64,000 bases of DNA from Colwellia sp. RSH04. GTDB lineage: Bacteria > Pseudomonadota > Gammaproteobacteria > Enterobacterales > Alteromonadaceae. Of this stretch, positions 35,803 to 44,817 are shown piece after piece. The notes beneath the pieces are model-generated. The model had not been told where the DNA came from. It searched no databases and worked only from the letters and a program-made list of their open reading frames with translations. The stretch's first letter is position 1, and every line of letters starts with the position of its first letter. Position numbers and translations under genes: made by a program. The stretch spans positions 102,111 through 166,110 of the forward strand of contig NZ_QXIO01000008.1 in the NCBI RefSeq assembly GCF_003545765.1, written 5' to 3'.

Positions 35803-36852
35803 ATGATCAAGAAAATAGCTTGTATTTCTTTCTCTCTACTGACTTTATTTACTGTTAATAGTCATGTGCAGGCTGCGACAGAGAAAAAAGTGTTAACCGA
35901 TGAAGGCTTTGCACAATACGTCGGCTTATTAAAAAAAGAAGCCCTTGAACTAGGTTATGATCGAGCATTAGTCGATAGTAGTTTTTCTAAAGTTAAGTTT
36001 CATAAACGTGCAGTTAAAGCTGATAGAAGTCAACCTGAAAAAGTAGAAACGTTAGATACTTACCTACCAAAGCGTGTCCCTAACTGGAAGATTGAAAAGG
36101 CGCGAACATTATATAAAAAACATTATGAGCTATTGACGCAAGTTAGCGAGCAGTACAATGTTCAACCTAGATTCATTGTTGCTTTATGGGGGCTTGAAAC
36201 CAACTTTGGAAAAATAATGGGTAACTATAATGTTATCTCTGCATTAACTACGTTAGCTTATGAAGGTCGCCGGGAAACTTTCTTTAAAAAGCAACTTTTT
36301 GCTGCATTAACAATCTTAGATGAAGGGCATATCAGTATTGATAAAATGAAAGGTTCTTGGGCTGGTGCTATGGGGCAAAACCAGTTTATGCCCACCTCTT
36401 TTTTAGCTTATGCTGTGGACGGTGATGGCGATGGTAAGAAAGATATTTGGACTAATCAAGCCGATGTGTTTGCTTCAATGGCAAATTACTTGCAAAAAGA
36501 AGGTTGGAGCGATGAATTAACATGGGGACGCCAAGTTAAGCTACCTGAAGGGTTTGATAACACTCTCGCTATTCCTAAAAATACTGGTAGTAGAAAAAAC
36601 TGGTTAAAGGCTTGGGCGAAAACTGAAAAACCTCTTGCTGAGTGGCAAGCTCTTGGCGTTAGAAGAAGTGATGGAACCAATTTACCTTCTGTTGATATTA
36701 AAGCGGCACTGGTTTTTCCTGACGATGAAAATGGTCGAGTTTATTTAGCTTACAACAATTATAAGAGCTTAATGCATTGGAACTTATCATACTACTTTGT
36801 AAGTTCAGTAGGCCATTTATCTGATCGTATCAAGTTTCCTCCAATTAAATAG
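35803..36852 (+). CDS. mltB: Lytic murein transglycosylase B family
   Basis: 349 residues with a signal peptide (KIACISFSLLTLFTVNSHVQA) and no lipobox Cys, so periplasmic rather than an outer-membrane lipoprotein. The SLT_2 catalytic domain has E132 in ALWGLETNFGKIMGNYNV as the acid/base, plus GSWAGAMGQNQFMPTSF and DGDGDGKKDIW, an EF-hand-like calcium site. It cleaves glycan strands to 1,6-anhydromuropeptides for wall turnover. AAGGAGC precedes ATG 35803 and lies within the end of ycgL. Confidence 0.93.
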   Translation: MIKKIACISFSLLTLFTVNSHVQAATEKKVLTDEGFAQYVGLLKKEALELGYDRALVDSSFSKVKFHKRAVKADRSQPEKVETLDTYLPKRVPNWKIEKARTLYKKHYELLTQVSEQYNVQPRFIVALWGLETNFGKIMGNYNVISALTTLAYEGRRETFFKKQLFAALTILDEGHISIDKMKGSWAGAMGQNQFMPTSFLAYAVDGDGDGKKDIWTNQADVFASMANYLQKEGWSDELTWGRQVKLPEGFDNTLAIPKNTGSRKNWLKAWAKTEKPLAEWQALGVRRSDGTNLPSVDIKAALVFPDDENGRVYLAYNNYKSLMHWNLSYYFVSSVGHLSDRIKFPPIK

Positions 36853-36860
36853 AAAGCAGC

Positions 36861-37403
36861 ATGACAAAGAAGAAAAATAAAAAGCCTATTAGTAGATCAA
36901 AAGTAGAGCCATTTTGGCAGACGAAAACGTTACCTGAAATGAGCCGTGAAGAATGGGAATCGTTATGTGATGGCTGTGCTAAATGTTGTTTACATACCTT
37001 TATTGATGATGATAAAGCCGATAATGAAGTGTCATTGTTACCGACAGATCATATTCAACAAGGTGAAAGCCTATATTATTCAAATATTGCTTGTTACTTA
37101 TTGAACGAAAAAACTTGTCAGTGTACTAAATATGAGCAACGAACTAAGCTTGTTCCTGATTGTGTCAGACTTACTCAAGATAATATTGAGGGGGTGTTTT
37201 TTATGCCGCCAAGTTGCTCTTATCGTCGTATACAAGAGGGTCGAGGCCTTCCATCATGGCACCCTTTATTACATAAAGGTAAGAAGGCTGAAATGCATAA
37301 AGCTGGTATGTCAGTCAGAGGGAAAATAGTTAAAGATGATGAAGTTAGCCTAGATGATTTTGAAGATCATATCGTCACTTGGGCGATCAGTGATTTAGAT
37401 TAA
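36861..37403 (+). CDS. ycgN: YcgN/UPF0260-type cysteine-cluster protein
   Basis: 180 residues, somewhat longer than E. coli YcgN (about 150) owing to a basic N-terminus. The family Cys cluster is visible: CDGCAKCC, then CYLLNEKTCQCTKYEQR, VPDCVRL and PPSCSYR. The pattern suggests metal or iron-sulfur binding, but the function is unknown. It follows the mltB-like gene by 8 bases in one operon with ycgL. Confidence 0.9.
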   Translation: MTKKKNKKPISRSKVEPFWQTKTLPEMSREEWESLCDGCAKCCLHTFIDDDKADNEVSLLPTDHIQQGESLYYSNIACYLLNEKTCQCTKYEQRTKLVPDCVRLTQDNIEGVFFMPPSCSYRRIQEGRGLPSWHPLLHKGKKAEMHKAGMSVRGKIVKDDEVSLDDFEDHIVTWAISDLD

Positions 37404-37450
37404 CGATTTACCCTGCCAATCTATTTATTACCTTATATTAAGCTATTTTT

Positions 37451-38320
37451 ATGAAAGCTCAGCAGCAAAGTTTATTTTATTTACATTCAGCGGTATTACT
37501 TTTTGGTGGTACGGCACTTTTTTCAAAGTTAATTCAATTACCAGCACTTGATATAACCGTATATCGGGTTGCTGTTGCCTTTTTAACATTACTGGCTTTA
37601 CTGCTAGTACAGCGAAAAAAACTTACCTTGGCGAGTCAAAAAGAGTATGCCGTGGCAATACTTCTAGGTGTGGTTGTAGGCATTCACTGGGTGACTTATT
37701 TTGCTAGTATGCAAATGGCAGGTGTAACGATAGGTATAATTTCATTTTTTACTTACCCTGTAATTACTGTTTTTTTAGAGCCTTTATTTAGTAAGCAAAA
37801 ACCTAAAGTAAAAGATATTTTTATCGCCGTTGTTGTTGTATTAGGGATTTTCTTATTGATACCTGAGGTAAGTTTAGGCAATGAAACTACGCTAGGTATT
37901 CTTACGGGTATAGTATCAGCTGTATTTTTTGCTTTAAGGAATATCGTTCATAAAAATTACTTTTCTCATTATTCAGGCCCTCACACTATGCTCTATCAAA
38001 CGTTAGTTGCCTTTGTGATGTTATGTATGTTTGTTGAAGTGCCTGTATCACAAGTCAGTGATAATGATTGGTTATTGATACTACTTGTTGGCATCGTTTT
38101 TACCGCGACACCACATGCCTTATTTGCATCAAGTTTGCGTCATTTATCTGCAACAACTGCAGGTTTGATTTCTTGTTTACAGCCATTATACGGTAGTATT
38201 TTAGCCTTTATGTTACTACAAGAAAGAGTTAGTGTAATTTCAATAATAGGCGGTTGTTTAGTTGTCAGTGCAGCTGTATTTGAAACGTGGTCAATAAGCA
38301 AAGAAAAAACTAAAAGTTAG
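37451..38320 (+). CDS. DMT-superfamily (EamA) permease
   Basis: 289 residues with ten predicted membrane helices in two repeated EamA halves (AVLLFGGTALFSKLI ... and GILTGIVSAVFFALRNIV ...). Members export amino acids, metabolites or drugs through the inner membrane; the substrate cannot be told from sequence. The ribosome binding site is poor. Its stop overlaps by four bases the end of the convergent binding-protein gene. Confidence 0.9.
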   Translation: MKAQQQSLFYLHSAVLLFGGTALFSKLIQLPALDITVYRVAVAFLTLLALLLVQRKKLTLASQKEYAVAILLGVVVGIHWVTYFASMQMAGVTIGIISFFTYPVITVFLEPLFSKQKPKVKDIFIAVVVVLGIFLLIPEVSLGNETTLGILTGIVSAVFFALRNIVHKNYFSHYSGPHTMLYQTLVAFVMLCMFVEVPVSQVSDNDWLLILLVGIVFTATPHALFASSLRHLSATTAGLISCLQPLYGSILAFMLLQERVSVISIIGGCLVVSAAVFETWSISKEKTKS

Positions 38321-39444
38321 CTCTTTTCTTTTGATGCGCCAATACTGAACGACCGGTACAGTTGTTGAAGGCCTTGATGGTTTTGATTTGAATATTGTAA
38401 AGGGATCGTTTTATCTCTAAGTGATAGTTGCTCAAATTGATTGATAAAGCATGTTTTGGTTAACATCGCTTGGCATTTCTTAGCAACTTCTGAAAAAATA
38501 TAAGCATTAAGGTACCCCTCTAATTGAACTCTATTAGGTTGAGTAATTCCCGCTTTTTTCATATCAGCGATAAACTGATAGCAAATTTTCCAAGAACAAC
38601 GAGTTGGCTCTGGCATTACTTCTGAAACCATCACTCGACTTTTATATTTTAATCGACTGTACAAATCGGCACTAGAAATAAATGACAACGTAGTATAAAA
38701 AGGAGTAAAGCCTTGTTCGAAACCAAGGTTAATTAATTTAGCTAAAGGTTGGTACGTACCAACGAAAATAACCGCATCAAGGTCTTTAGGTTTTATCGTT
38801 GAAAGCACCTGAGAGATATCATCACTATTTCTTCGATACCTACTTGTTACCGTAGGAGTAAGATTAAACTCCTTCATGTAGTGTAAAAAAAACTTTTCCG
38901 CAGCTAAACCAAATTGATCCGCTTGAATGACCAGTGCTATCTTTTTAAATCCCTTTTCCTTAATTAAAAAATCAAGTTGTAACTTTGCTTCTTGTTGGTA
39001 GCTGGCTCTTAAATTAAAGATATTCTTATGTTCAGGTGTTCTTAAAAAATCAGCACCGGTGAACGGCATTAAAAATAAGGTGTTCTTTTGTTTAAGAATA
39101 GAAAGGATTGCGTGAGAGGTTGGTGTTCCTACATAACCAAATAAGGCAAACACTTCTTGGGCAATTAATTGGTGAGTGTTGGCTATAGTCTTTAAGGGTT
39201 CATAGCCATCATCAAGGCTTATTAAGTCAATTTTTCTACCTGATATTCCCCCATTTCTATTGATTTTATCAAAATAAACTTTAGAGCCTTTGTGTAATTC
39301 TTTTCCCAATTGTGATGCAGGGCCTGTTAATGCATTAGACATTCCTAGCTTTATTGTTGTAGAGCTAACACCTTGTTCAGCCAAACAATTAGAAGTAAAT
39401 AGAAAAGTGAATTGTATAAAAATTAAAAATTTTCTTTTTATCAA
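38317..39444 (-). CDS. Periplasmic binding protein of ABC-transporter Leu/Ile/Val type (Peripla_BP_6), orphan
   Basis: 375 residues starting at TTG 39444, with AAGGA six bases upstream. The signal peptide is KRKFLIFIQFTFLFTSNCLA. The type I binding-protein fold is shown by IKLGMSNALTGPASQLGKELHKG, RKIDLISLDDGYEP, LFGYVGTPTSHA and FLMPFTGADFLR. Such proteins bind amino acids, amides or aromatic compounds, or act as extracytoplasmic sensors. No permease or ATPase genes adjoin it, so the role is open; the family also includes partners of signalling proteins. Confidence 0.87.
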   Translation of the reverse strand: MIKRKFLIFIQFTFLFTSNCLAEQGVSSTTIKLGMSNALTGPASQLGKELHKGSKVYFDKINRNGGISGRKIDLISLDDGYEPLKTIANTHQLIAQEVFALFGYVGTPTSHAILSILKQKNTLFLMPFTGADFLRTPEHKNIFNLRASYQQEAKLQLDFLIKEKGFKKIALVIQADQFGLAAEKFFLHYMKEFNLTPTVTSRYRRNSDDISQVLSTIKPKDLDAVIFVGTYQPLAKLINLGFEQGFTPFYTTLSFISSADLYSRLKYKSRVMVSEVMPEPTRCSWKICYQFIADMKKAGITQPNRVQLEGYLNAYIFSEVAKKCQAMLTKTCFINQFEQLSLRDKTIPLQYSNQNHQGLQQLYRSFSIGASKEKS

Positions 39445-39549
39445 GCAGGATCCTTAAAACAAACAAGGGAACATAAATAGTGAATTATTATGATTTAATT
39501 ATAAACATTAATACAGGGAATGCGCATCTTTAAAGTTTAAAAAAGATAT

Positions 39550-39577
39550 TTGACATTATAGATTACAAGTGTAATTC
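39550..39577 (+). promoter_or_regulatory. Promoter of the blaI-like operon
   Basis: TTGACA (39550-39555), 16 bases, then TAATTC (39572-39577). The -10 lies within the first operator, so a bound BlaI-type dimer would block RNA polymerase. Confidence 0.6.
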
Positions 39578-39614
39578 TATTCACCAATGATTACATTTGT
39601 AATCATTGGTGAAT
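39562..39614 (+). promoter_or_regulatory. Twin BlaI/MecI-type operators
   Basis: Two copies of ATTACA-NN-TGTAAT (39562-39575 and 39590-39603) match the TACA-N2-TGTA core of BlaI/MecI/CopY operators. The second is embedded in a near-perfect palindrome with 17-bp arms (39579-39595 and 39598-39614). They lie 36-88 bases before the repressor start, which suggests autoregulation. Confidence 0.82.
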
Positions 39615-39649
39615 ATTTTTTACTAAGAAATTAAGATGCGAGAACAAAA

Positions 39650-40024
39650 ATGAAAGACATTAGTAAAGCTGAATATGAAGTGTTAAATGCGCTTTGGGAA
39701 AAGTATCCTGCCAGCGCAAATGATCTTATTGCTACCTTAAATATAATAAAACCTTGGCATGATAAAACCGTTAAAACATTGCTTAATCGTTTAGTTAAGA
39801 AAGAGGCGGTGGGCTTTCAAAAAGAAAAACGCAAGTACCTGTATTACCCTTTGCTAGAGAAAGAGGCTTATACCCAATACGAAAGTAAAAGCTTAATCGA
39901 AAGACTATTCAGCGGGCGAGTATCTCCACTTATTGCGGGTTTTGCCAAAAACCAAGAGTTAAAAAAAGAAGATATATCGCAATTAAAAGAAATTATTTCT
40001 CAATGGGAGAAGGAGAATGATTGA
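39650..40024 (+). CDS. BlaI/MecI/CopY-family transcriptional repressor
   Basis: 124 residues, a winged-helix repressor with the family start ISKAEYEVLNALWEKYPASANDLI, the recognition region KTVKTLLNRLVKKEAVGF and wing YLYYPLLEKEAY. Members dimerise on TACA-N2-TGTA operators, two of which precede the gene, and are cleaved after signalling by their partner M56 protease. The stop overlaps the next gene by 8 bases. No beta-lactamase gene is near, so the regulon is probably something else. Confidence 0.93.
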   Translation: MKDISKAEYEVLNALWEKYPASANDLIATLNIIKPWHDKTVKTLLNRLVKKEAVGFQKEKRKYLYYPLLEKEAYTQYESKSLIERLFSGRVSPLIAGFAKNQELKKEDISQLKEIISQWEKEND

Positions 40025-41261
40025 TTTTCTTGCTTTACAGCTATACCCACTTACCGTCTTGTTAACGGTTGCACTATTAACTCACAACCAATTGCTTAAA
40101 AAACTCGGTGCTAACGGCACCTATGCATTATGGGCAACTATACCACTAGCATTATTACTTTTTAATATTCCTTTTGATAATTTTATTAGAGTTAATAGCG
40201 AACAAAGCTTATACAGCCAATATATCATTTTACCTAAAGTCGCATTACAACAGATTAATTATACTGACTTGTTTGGCGCTGTATGGCTAGGTATTAGTGC
40301 TTGCTTAATCGTGTTTGCTTGCCTAAGTCATATTAAATTTAATAACAACCTATTTTTAACAAAAGTATCCAAAGGCATTGAAAACGTCTGTTTTCCTAAA
40401 GGACTTATTTTATACCGTAGCAGTCATGTCTATAGCCCAATGCTTGTGGGGTTACTAAAACAAAAGCTTGTTATTCCAGAAGATTTTGAAGAAATTTATT
40501 CAATAGAACAGCAGCAATTAATTTTGCAACATGAAATTTGTCATTTTGATCGCAATGACATTTATTGGAACTTACTAGCGTTTAGTTTTATTACGCTATT
40601 TTGGTTTCATCCCTTGGTTTGGCTGAGCTACTTTCGCTTTCGTCGAGATCAAGAACTCTCCTGTGATCAAACTGTTTTGGCGCGCAAACAAACAGAGAGC
40701 AGGGTTACTTATAGCAAAGCATTACTTGTGACGGCAGAAACTACGCCACCATTAAGTTTTGCTAAGCTATCATTTAATGAATATGGAGATAAAAAAATTA
40801 TGTTTGAACGTTTAAAGCACATAAAAACAGTTACAAAAAGTAGCAGTACAACACTAGCCATAGTGTCTGTTTTATCGATTTCACTTCTGTCAGCTGTTAG
40901 TGTTGCTGGAAGTATTGGCAAAGAAAAGTCAGACTTAAAGGGTGGTATAAAAAAAGAGGCGTATCCTGTCATAAGGATTGAGCCGAAATATCCTACTAAA
41001 GCAGCAAAAGAAGGTACTGAAGGTGCTGTAGTGTTAAAGTTTGATATTAATGCTGACGGCAATGTTAAAAATGTTAGTGTCGTTAAAGCGTTACCCAAAG
41101 GTGTGTTTGATAAAGTGGCTAAGGTTGCTCTACGTCAATGGAAATATGAGCCTAGTGATTCCTATCACAAAGACCAGCTTGTTCAACTTGATTTTAGGAT
41201 GGGTCCTGATTCAAGTTTGGATACTTCAAACATGCTAGAAAAGATTAATGTTACTCATTAA
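40017..41261 (+). CDS. BlaR1-like M56 membrane metallopeptidase with C-terminal TonB domain
   Basis: 414 residues. N-terminal membrane helices (to about 110), then the M56 zinc protease domain with HEICH at 172-176 (LQHEICHFDRNDIYW) and helices FITLFWFHPLVWLSYF. A further membrane helix (TTLALVSVLSISLLSAVSV, about 280) precedes a periplasmic TonB-C domain (IEPKYPTKAAKEGTEGAVVLKF ... ALRQWKYEP). It lacks the penicillin-binding sensor domain of true BlaR1, so the signal is not evidently a beta-lactam. By family it should sense an envelope signal and trigger cleavage of the upstream repressor. Confidence 0.9.
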   Translation: MIDFLALQLYPLTVLLTVALLTHNQLLKKLGANGTYALWATIPLALLLFNIPFDNFIRVNSEQSLYSQYIILPKVALQQINYTDLFGAVWLGISACLIVFACLSHIKFNNNLFLTKVSKGIENVCFPKGLILYRSSHVYSPMLVGLLKQKLVIPEDFEEIYSIEQQQLILQHEICHFDRNDIYWNLLAFSFITLFWFHPLVWLSYFRFRRDQELSCDQTVLARKQTESRVTYSKALLVTAETTPPLSFAKLSFNEYGDKKIMFERLKHIKTVTKSSSTTLAIVSVLSISLLSAVSVAGSIGKEKSDLKGGIKKEAYPVIRIEPKYPTKAAKEGTEGAVVLKFDINADGNVKNVSVVKALPKGVFDKVAKVALRQWKYEPSDSYHKDQLVQLDFRMGPDSSLDTSNMLEKINVTH

Positions 41262-41303
41262 TGCGTTTTATGTACTTGTGAATTGTTTTTAGTATGCTTA
41301 TTC

Positions 41304-41340
41304 AATAATAAAGGTCACTTAGGTGGCCTTTATTATTTCA
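41304..41340 (+). terminator. Terminator of the blaI/M56 operon
   Basis: Stem of up to 15 bp (41304-41318 with 41323-41337; core AAAGG(T)CAC/GTG(G)CCTTT with one G-U) and loop TTAG. Confidence 0.8.
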
Positions 41341-41449
41341 AGACCTGAAAGGTTCTTAAAAAGTGTAAAGGATAATTCTGCTTTTTGTCACACTTTGTAT
41401 TATAATCCGCACCCTTATTTTAGTGGTTAGTATTGTCCTTGGAGGATAT

Positions 41450-42799
41450 ATGAGTGTTGATGCAATTGGTTTATCGGCTGATTTATTAAAAGCGGTTAAA
41501 GCGTGCGGTTATAAAAACTTAACTCCAATCCAGCAAAAAGCTATCCCTTTAATTCGAAAAGGTCATGACTTATTGGCTAGTGCTCAAACAGGCACAGGTA
41601 AAACAGCGGCATTTTCATTGCCCATTATTGACAGTATTGTCAGTGAAAAAATAAAAAAAACTGACAGTTCAACACAAAGCTCTGAGCACAACACAGAGCA
41701 TAATATTCGAGCATTAATCTTAACGCCAACACGAGAACTGGCAATTCAAGTCGCTGAGAATATTAAAACATATAGCGAATTCTTACCTGTAAAATGTGCC
41801 GCAATCTATGGTGGTGGTAAAATGGCGTCACAAGGAAACACTTTAAAACAGGGGGTAGATATCTTGGTAGCAACACCTGGCCGTTTGTTAGAACATGTTG
41901 CCTTAAGGAATGTCAACCTTAGCCAAGTGAAGTTTTTAGTATTAGATGAAGCAGATCGAATGCTAGATATGGGCTTTTTATCTGATATCGAAAAACTAAT
42001 GATGTCTATTAAACACAAGCATCAAACCTTAATGTTTTCGGCAACTTTTTCTGAAAAAGTTAAATCGTTAGCTAATCAACTCTTAATGACACCTAAAACA
42101 GTGAGTGTTGCGAAAGAAAATAGTACCTCGGGTAAAGTTAAACAAGCAGTTTATTGGGTAAGTGAAGCAAGAAAACGTGAGTTACTCTCTGAGCTTATCG
42201 GGGTAAATAATTGGCAACAAGTTTTAGTGTTTGCAGGTACCAAAGAAAGTGCCAATATTCTTGCTAAAGAGTTAAAGCTTGATGGCATTAAAGTGGCATT
42301 ATGTCATGGTGATAAAGCGCAAGGCGCTAGAAACAAAGCGTTAGAGCAATTTGTTGCAGGTAGTGTTAGGGTACTTGTTGCCACGGATGTAGCAGCTCGA
42401 GGTTTAGATATTGATAATTTAGCCTACGTGGTTAACTTTCATCTTCCCTTTTTAGCCGAAGACTATGTACATAGGGTTGGCCGAACAGGTCGAGCTGGAA
42501 AGTCAGGTACTGCTATCTCGTTAGTTAGTCCAAAAGATGAAAAATTCTTAGGCAATATAGAAGAATTACTTAACCGAAAATTTGAGCGTATAATTGTTCC
42601 TGGTTATGAATTTAACCGCAATGAAGCGCTTGAATATCAAGAAAAAACCTTAAAGCGTGAAAGTAAAAATAGGTATCGTGCAACACAAGAAAAGAATCAG
42701 GCTATCGCCAAAAAAAGTGATAAAAAGAAAGCACACCAAAAAAATAAAGCTATGCGTACTAATAGTAAATATAACAGTAAAATTAAAAAGAAGCGTTAG
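41450..42799 (+). CDS. DEAD-box ATP-dependent RNA helicase, RhlE-like
   Basis: 449 residues from ATG 41450, with GGAGG five bases upstream; the frame opens earlier at a GTG (41423) with no support. Motifs in order: Q-motif (NLTPIQQKAIPLI), I (AQTGTGKTAAF), Ia (TPTRELAIQV), II (DEAD), III (SAT), IV-VI (VLVFAGTKES, VATDVAARGLDI, HRVGRTGRAG). The tail from about 385 is Lys/Arg-rich and disordered, as in RhlE and cold-shock helicases. It unwinds structured RNA in ribosome assembly or mRNA decay, useful in a cold-living marine bacterium. Confidence 0.94.
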   Translation: MSVDAIGLSADLLKAVKACGYKNLTPIQQKAIPLIRKGHDLLASAQTGTGKTAAFSLPIIDSIVSEKIKKTDSSTQSSEHNTEHNIRALILTPTRELAIQVAENIKTYSEFLPVKCAAIYGGGKMASQGNTLKQGVDILVATPGRLLEHVALRNVNLSQVKFLVLDEADRMLDMGFLSDIEKLMMSIKHKHQTLMFSATFSEKVKSLANQLLMTPKTVSVAKENSTSGKVKQAVYWVSEARKRELLSELIGVNNWQQVLVFAGTKESANILAKELKLDGIKVALCHGDKAQGARNKALEQFVAGSVRVLVATDVAARGLDIDNLAYVVNFHLPFLAEDYVHRVGRTGRAGKSGTAISLVSPKDEKFLGNIEELLNRKFERIIVPGYEFNRNEALEYQEKTLKRESKNRYRATQEKNQAIAKKSDKKKAHQKNKAMRTNSKYNSKIKKKR

Positions 42800-42822
42800 C
42801 ATTTAGTTAGTGTACTATCGTT

Positions 42823-43554
42823 ATGAATACATCAAGTAAAGATAACGTTGAACAGTGTGAAACCCCTTTTGATAAAAGGCATCTTTGTTGGTTTTGCGGT
42901 GAACCCTACTCAACGTTATTTGTTTTTCCACCCATTAAAAGTAGTCATGAGCTAGATGAGGATTTACACCTTACTTTTAATTGCCCTCATGTACGATTAT
43001 CTATACCTAGCTGTAATGAATGTTTTCGAGTGGCGACTCAATGTAAAGTTGATAGTATTTGGCAAGTAAAAGAACATGTTAAACAATTCTTAATTCAGCA
43101 TTATCGAAAAGACCTTGCTATAGGTATAAATTGGACGCAACAGTCATTAGCTGAAAGCCAATTTGAAGAGGGTAATTTTGCCGGTTTTCAACGAAGTGCT
43201 TGGTTTATGTATGAGGTTGCTAAATCTAGGGTCAATTATCAAGGTTGGCCGTTAGTTATTAAGGGCCTTGTTATTGAACCTGCCATTAGTTTAACTCAAT
43301 TTCAATTTGATGGAGTATTCTACCCAAGTGTTGAAGACGCTATTTCACATTACGCCAAAGCTTTTTTTTTAGAAAAGTCCTTTTTCAGAGCGGTATTTCA
43401 TCATTTATCTTTAGAAGAGAAGGGAAAGATAAATGGAAAACGGTTAACTATTCAGCAATGTTTTTCCCATGCAGTACGATTTTGTCGGCTACTTGTAGGA
43501 AGTACCCCCGATGAGCGAAAACGCGCTTTTTCTACACTTGTTGGTAAAGTATAA
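42823..43554 (+). CDS. Conserved-looking protein with CxxC pairs, function unknown
   Basis: 243 residues. The N-terminus has CWFCGEP and about 45 residues later CNECF, two CxxC knuckles that could bind zinc in an HNH- or zinc-ribbon-like fold, with a conserved-looking NCPHVRLSIPSC stretch between. The middle and C-terminus are alpha-helical with many aromatic residues (FQRSAWFMYEVAKSRVNYQGWP) and no recognisable motif. No signal peptide or membrane helix is seen, so it is cytoplasmic. I do not recognise the family. It starts 23 bases after the helicase and may be cotranscribed, hinting at an RNA- or nucleic-acid-related role (inference). Confidence 0.72.
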   Translation: MNTSSKDNVEQCETPFDKRHLCWFCGEPYSTLFVFPPIKSSHELDEDLHLTFNCPHVRLSIPSCNECFRVATQCKVDSIWQVKEHVKQFLIQHYRKDLAIGINWTQQSLAESQFEEGNFAGFQRSAWFMYEVAKSRVNYQGWPLVIKGLVIEPAISLTQFQFDGVFYPSVEDAISHYAKAFFLEKSFFRAVFHHLSLEEKGKINGKRLTIQQCFSHAVRFCRLLVGSTPDERKRAFSTLVGKV

Positions 43555-43571
43555 AGACTAAATAATCAGTG

Positions 43572-44507
43572 CTATACCACAGAAAGTCTTTGAGTTTGAT
43601 TTATTTTCTTTCTATATAACGCTTGATCTGCACGCTCGAAGAAGCTGTGTTCATCATCGGCTCTATTCATAAAAGTACTACCTAGGCTACAACCTAGCTT
43701 GTATTGAGCAAGTAGCACATTTTCAGGTAAAGCTTGCAATACTCTTTGTTCAATTATATTTAACGCGCTGTCATTAGCATTTTCAACAATAATGGCAAAC
43801 TCATCGCCACCAAAGCGAAATAAACTATCTGAATCTCGGATACAAGTTTTAAGCACATTAGCAAATTCAATTAACACTTTATCACCTGCAGGGTGGCCAA
43901 AGTTATCATTAATTGCCTTAAATTTATTTAAATCTCCAACTACTAACCCGACTAGGCTGTGATGTCTGTTGGCATTATGCATAGCACGCTTTAGTTGCTC
44001 ATTAAAGTAGCGTCTATTACCTAAACCTGTTAATGCGTCTTGCATCGCCAGTTGCATTGCTTGATGGTAAGCAATAGCATTTTTTAACGGGTGTAATAAA
44101 CACTGGTGTAATTGTTCAAGGATTTTAAAGCTAGCAATGCTGATAGGCGCGTTTATACTATAAGTAAGCGTGCCGATATAGTCATCGTTTACTTTTAATT
44201 GAAACTGACGCTCTTGTTTTGCTTTTCTGCTGCCTCTTAGTGTTTTACTTAAAGACGGGCATTTGAAATATAATCCTGAGAAGTCAAAGTATCGTGCGAC
44301 TTCTTGAGCAAAAAGCGTTAACAACTCTTCTAAATCTAGTGTCGTTTGTAGTTGTTCAATAATTAATAATGTACTGCGTTTGGTTAACTTTTTACTATCA
44401 ACGAAATTTTGAGCGGCAAGAGCATCAGCAGTTAAAGTATCTGCTGATAAAGTACTAAAAGTATTAAAAGGTGAAAATCTATTATCAAGTACATTTAATG
44501 TTTGCAT
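43572..44507 (-). CDS. Diguanylate cyclase with N-terminal GAF-like sensor
   Basis: 311 residues. A GGDEF domain covers about 150-308: DALTGLGNRRYF, DLNKFKAINDNFGHPAGD and an intact active-site FRFGGDEFAIIVE, so c-di-GMP synthesis from GTP is expected. There is no RxxD I-site at the usual place five residues before GGDEF (the sequence is DSDSLFRF), so product inhibition may be absent. The first 145 residues look GAF-like and lack membrane helices. GAGG lies seven bases before ATG 44507. A c-di-GMP riboswitch lies about 4 kb away (48.6 kb). Confidence 0.93.
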   Translation of the reverse strand: MQTLNVLDNRFSPFNTFSTLSADTLTADALAAQNFVDSKKLTKRSTLLIIEQLQTTLDLEELLTLFAQEVARYFDFSGLYFKCPSLSKTLRGSRKAKQERQFQLKVNDDYIGTLTYSINAPISIASFKILEQLHQCLLHPLKNAIAYHQAMQLAMQDALTGLGNRRYFNEQLKRAMHNANRHHSLVGLVVGDLNKFKAINDNFGHPAGDKVLIEFANVLKTCIRDSDSLFRFGGDEFAIIVENANDSALNIIEQRVLQALPENVLLAQYKLGCSLGSTFMNRADDEHSFFERADQALYRKKINQTQRLSVV

Positions 44508-44817
44508 ATTATAACCTCACTTACATCGCTTACAGTGTATTCGTTACCATCTACCTATTAAGCAATCTGTGTGCCATATAGTTAAAGGTGATATGCTGTT
44601 AAGCGATGCTTAGCGGTTATAAGGTTAACTTATTTTAACTTATTGATTAATCATTCTATTATTGTCAGTATTAATAATAATAAAATTTGAGTTTTGTCAG
44701 TAAATTGACAATTAATTTTTACAACGTCGTCAACATGAAATGTTTTGTTCTCACTAGCGGCAAAGAATTGCCGCCTATAAACATTATTTTATCGATGTGA
44801 TCTTTTAAGGATGTTAC
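44508..44817. other. Divergent intergenic region, diguanylate cyclase / Kef-type antiporter
   Basis: AT-rich. It contains an inverted repeat TTGTCA-N6-TGACAA (44694-44711) and a hairpin GCGGCAA-AGAA-TTGCCGC (44757-44774) in what should be the 5' leader of the antiporter mRNA. The hairpin lacks a following T-run, so it is not a usual terminator. No ORF was found. Confidence 0.5.

Noticed and set aside
44757..44774. GCGGCAA/TTGCCGC hairpin as a terminator or riboswitch upstream of the antiporter
   Set aside because: There is no T-run and no recognisable aptamer around it; noted only as a leader hairpin.
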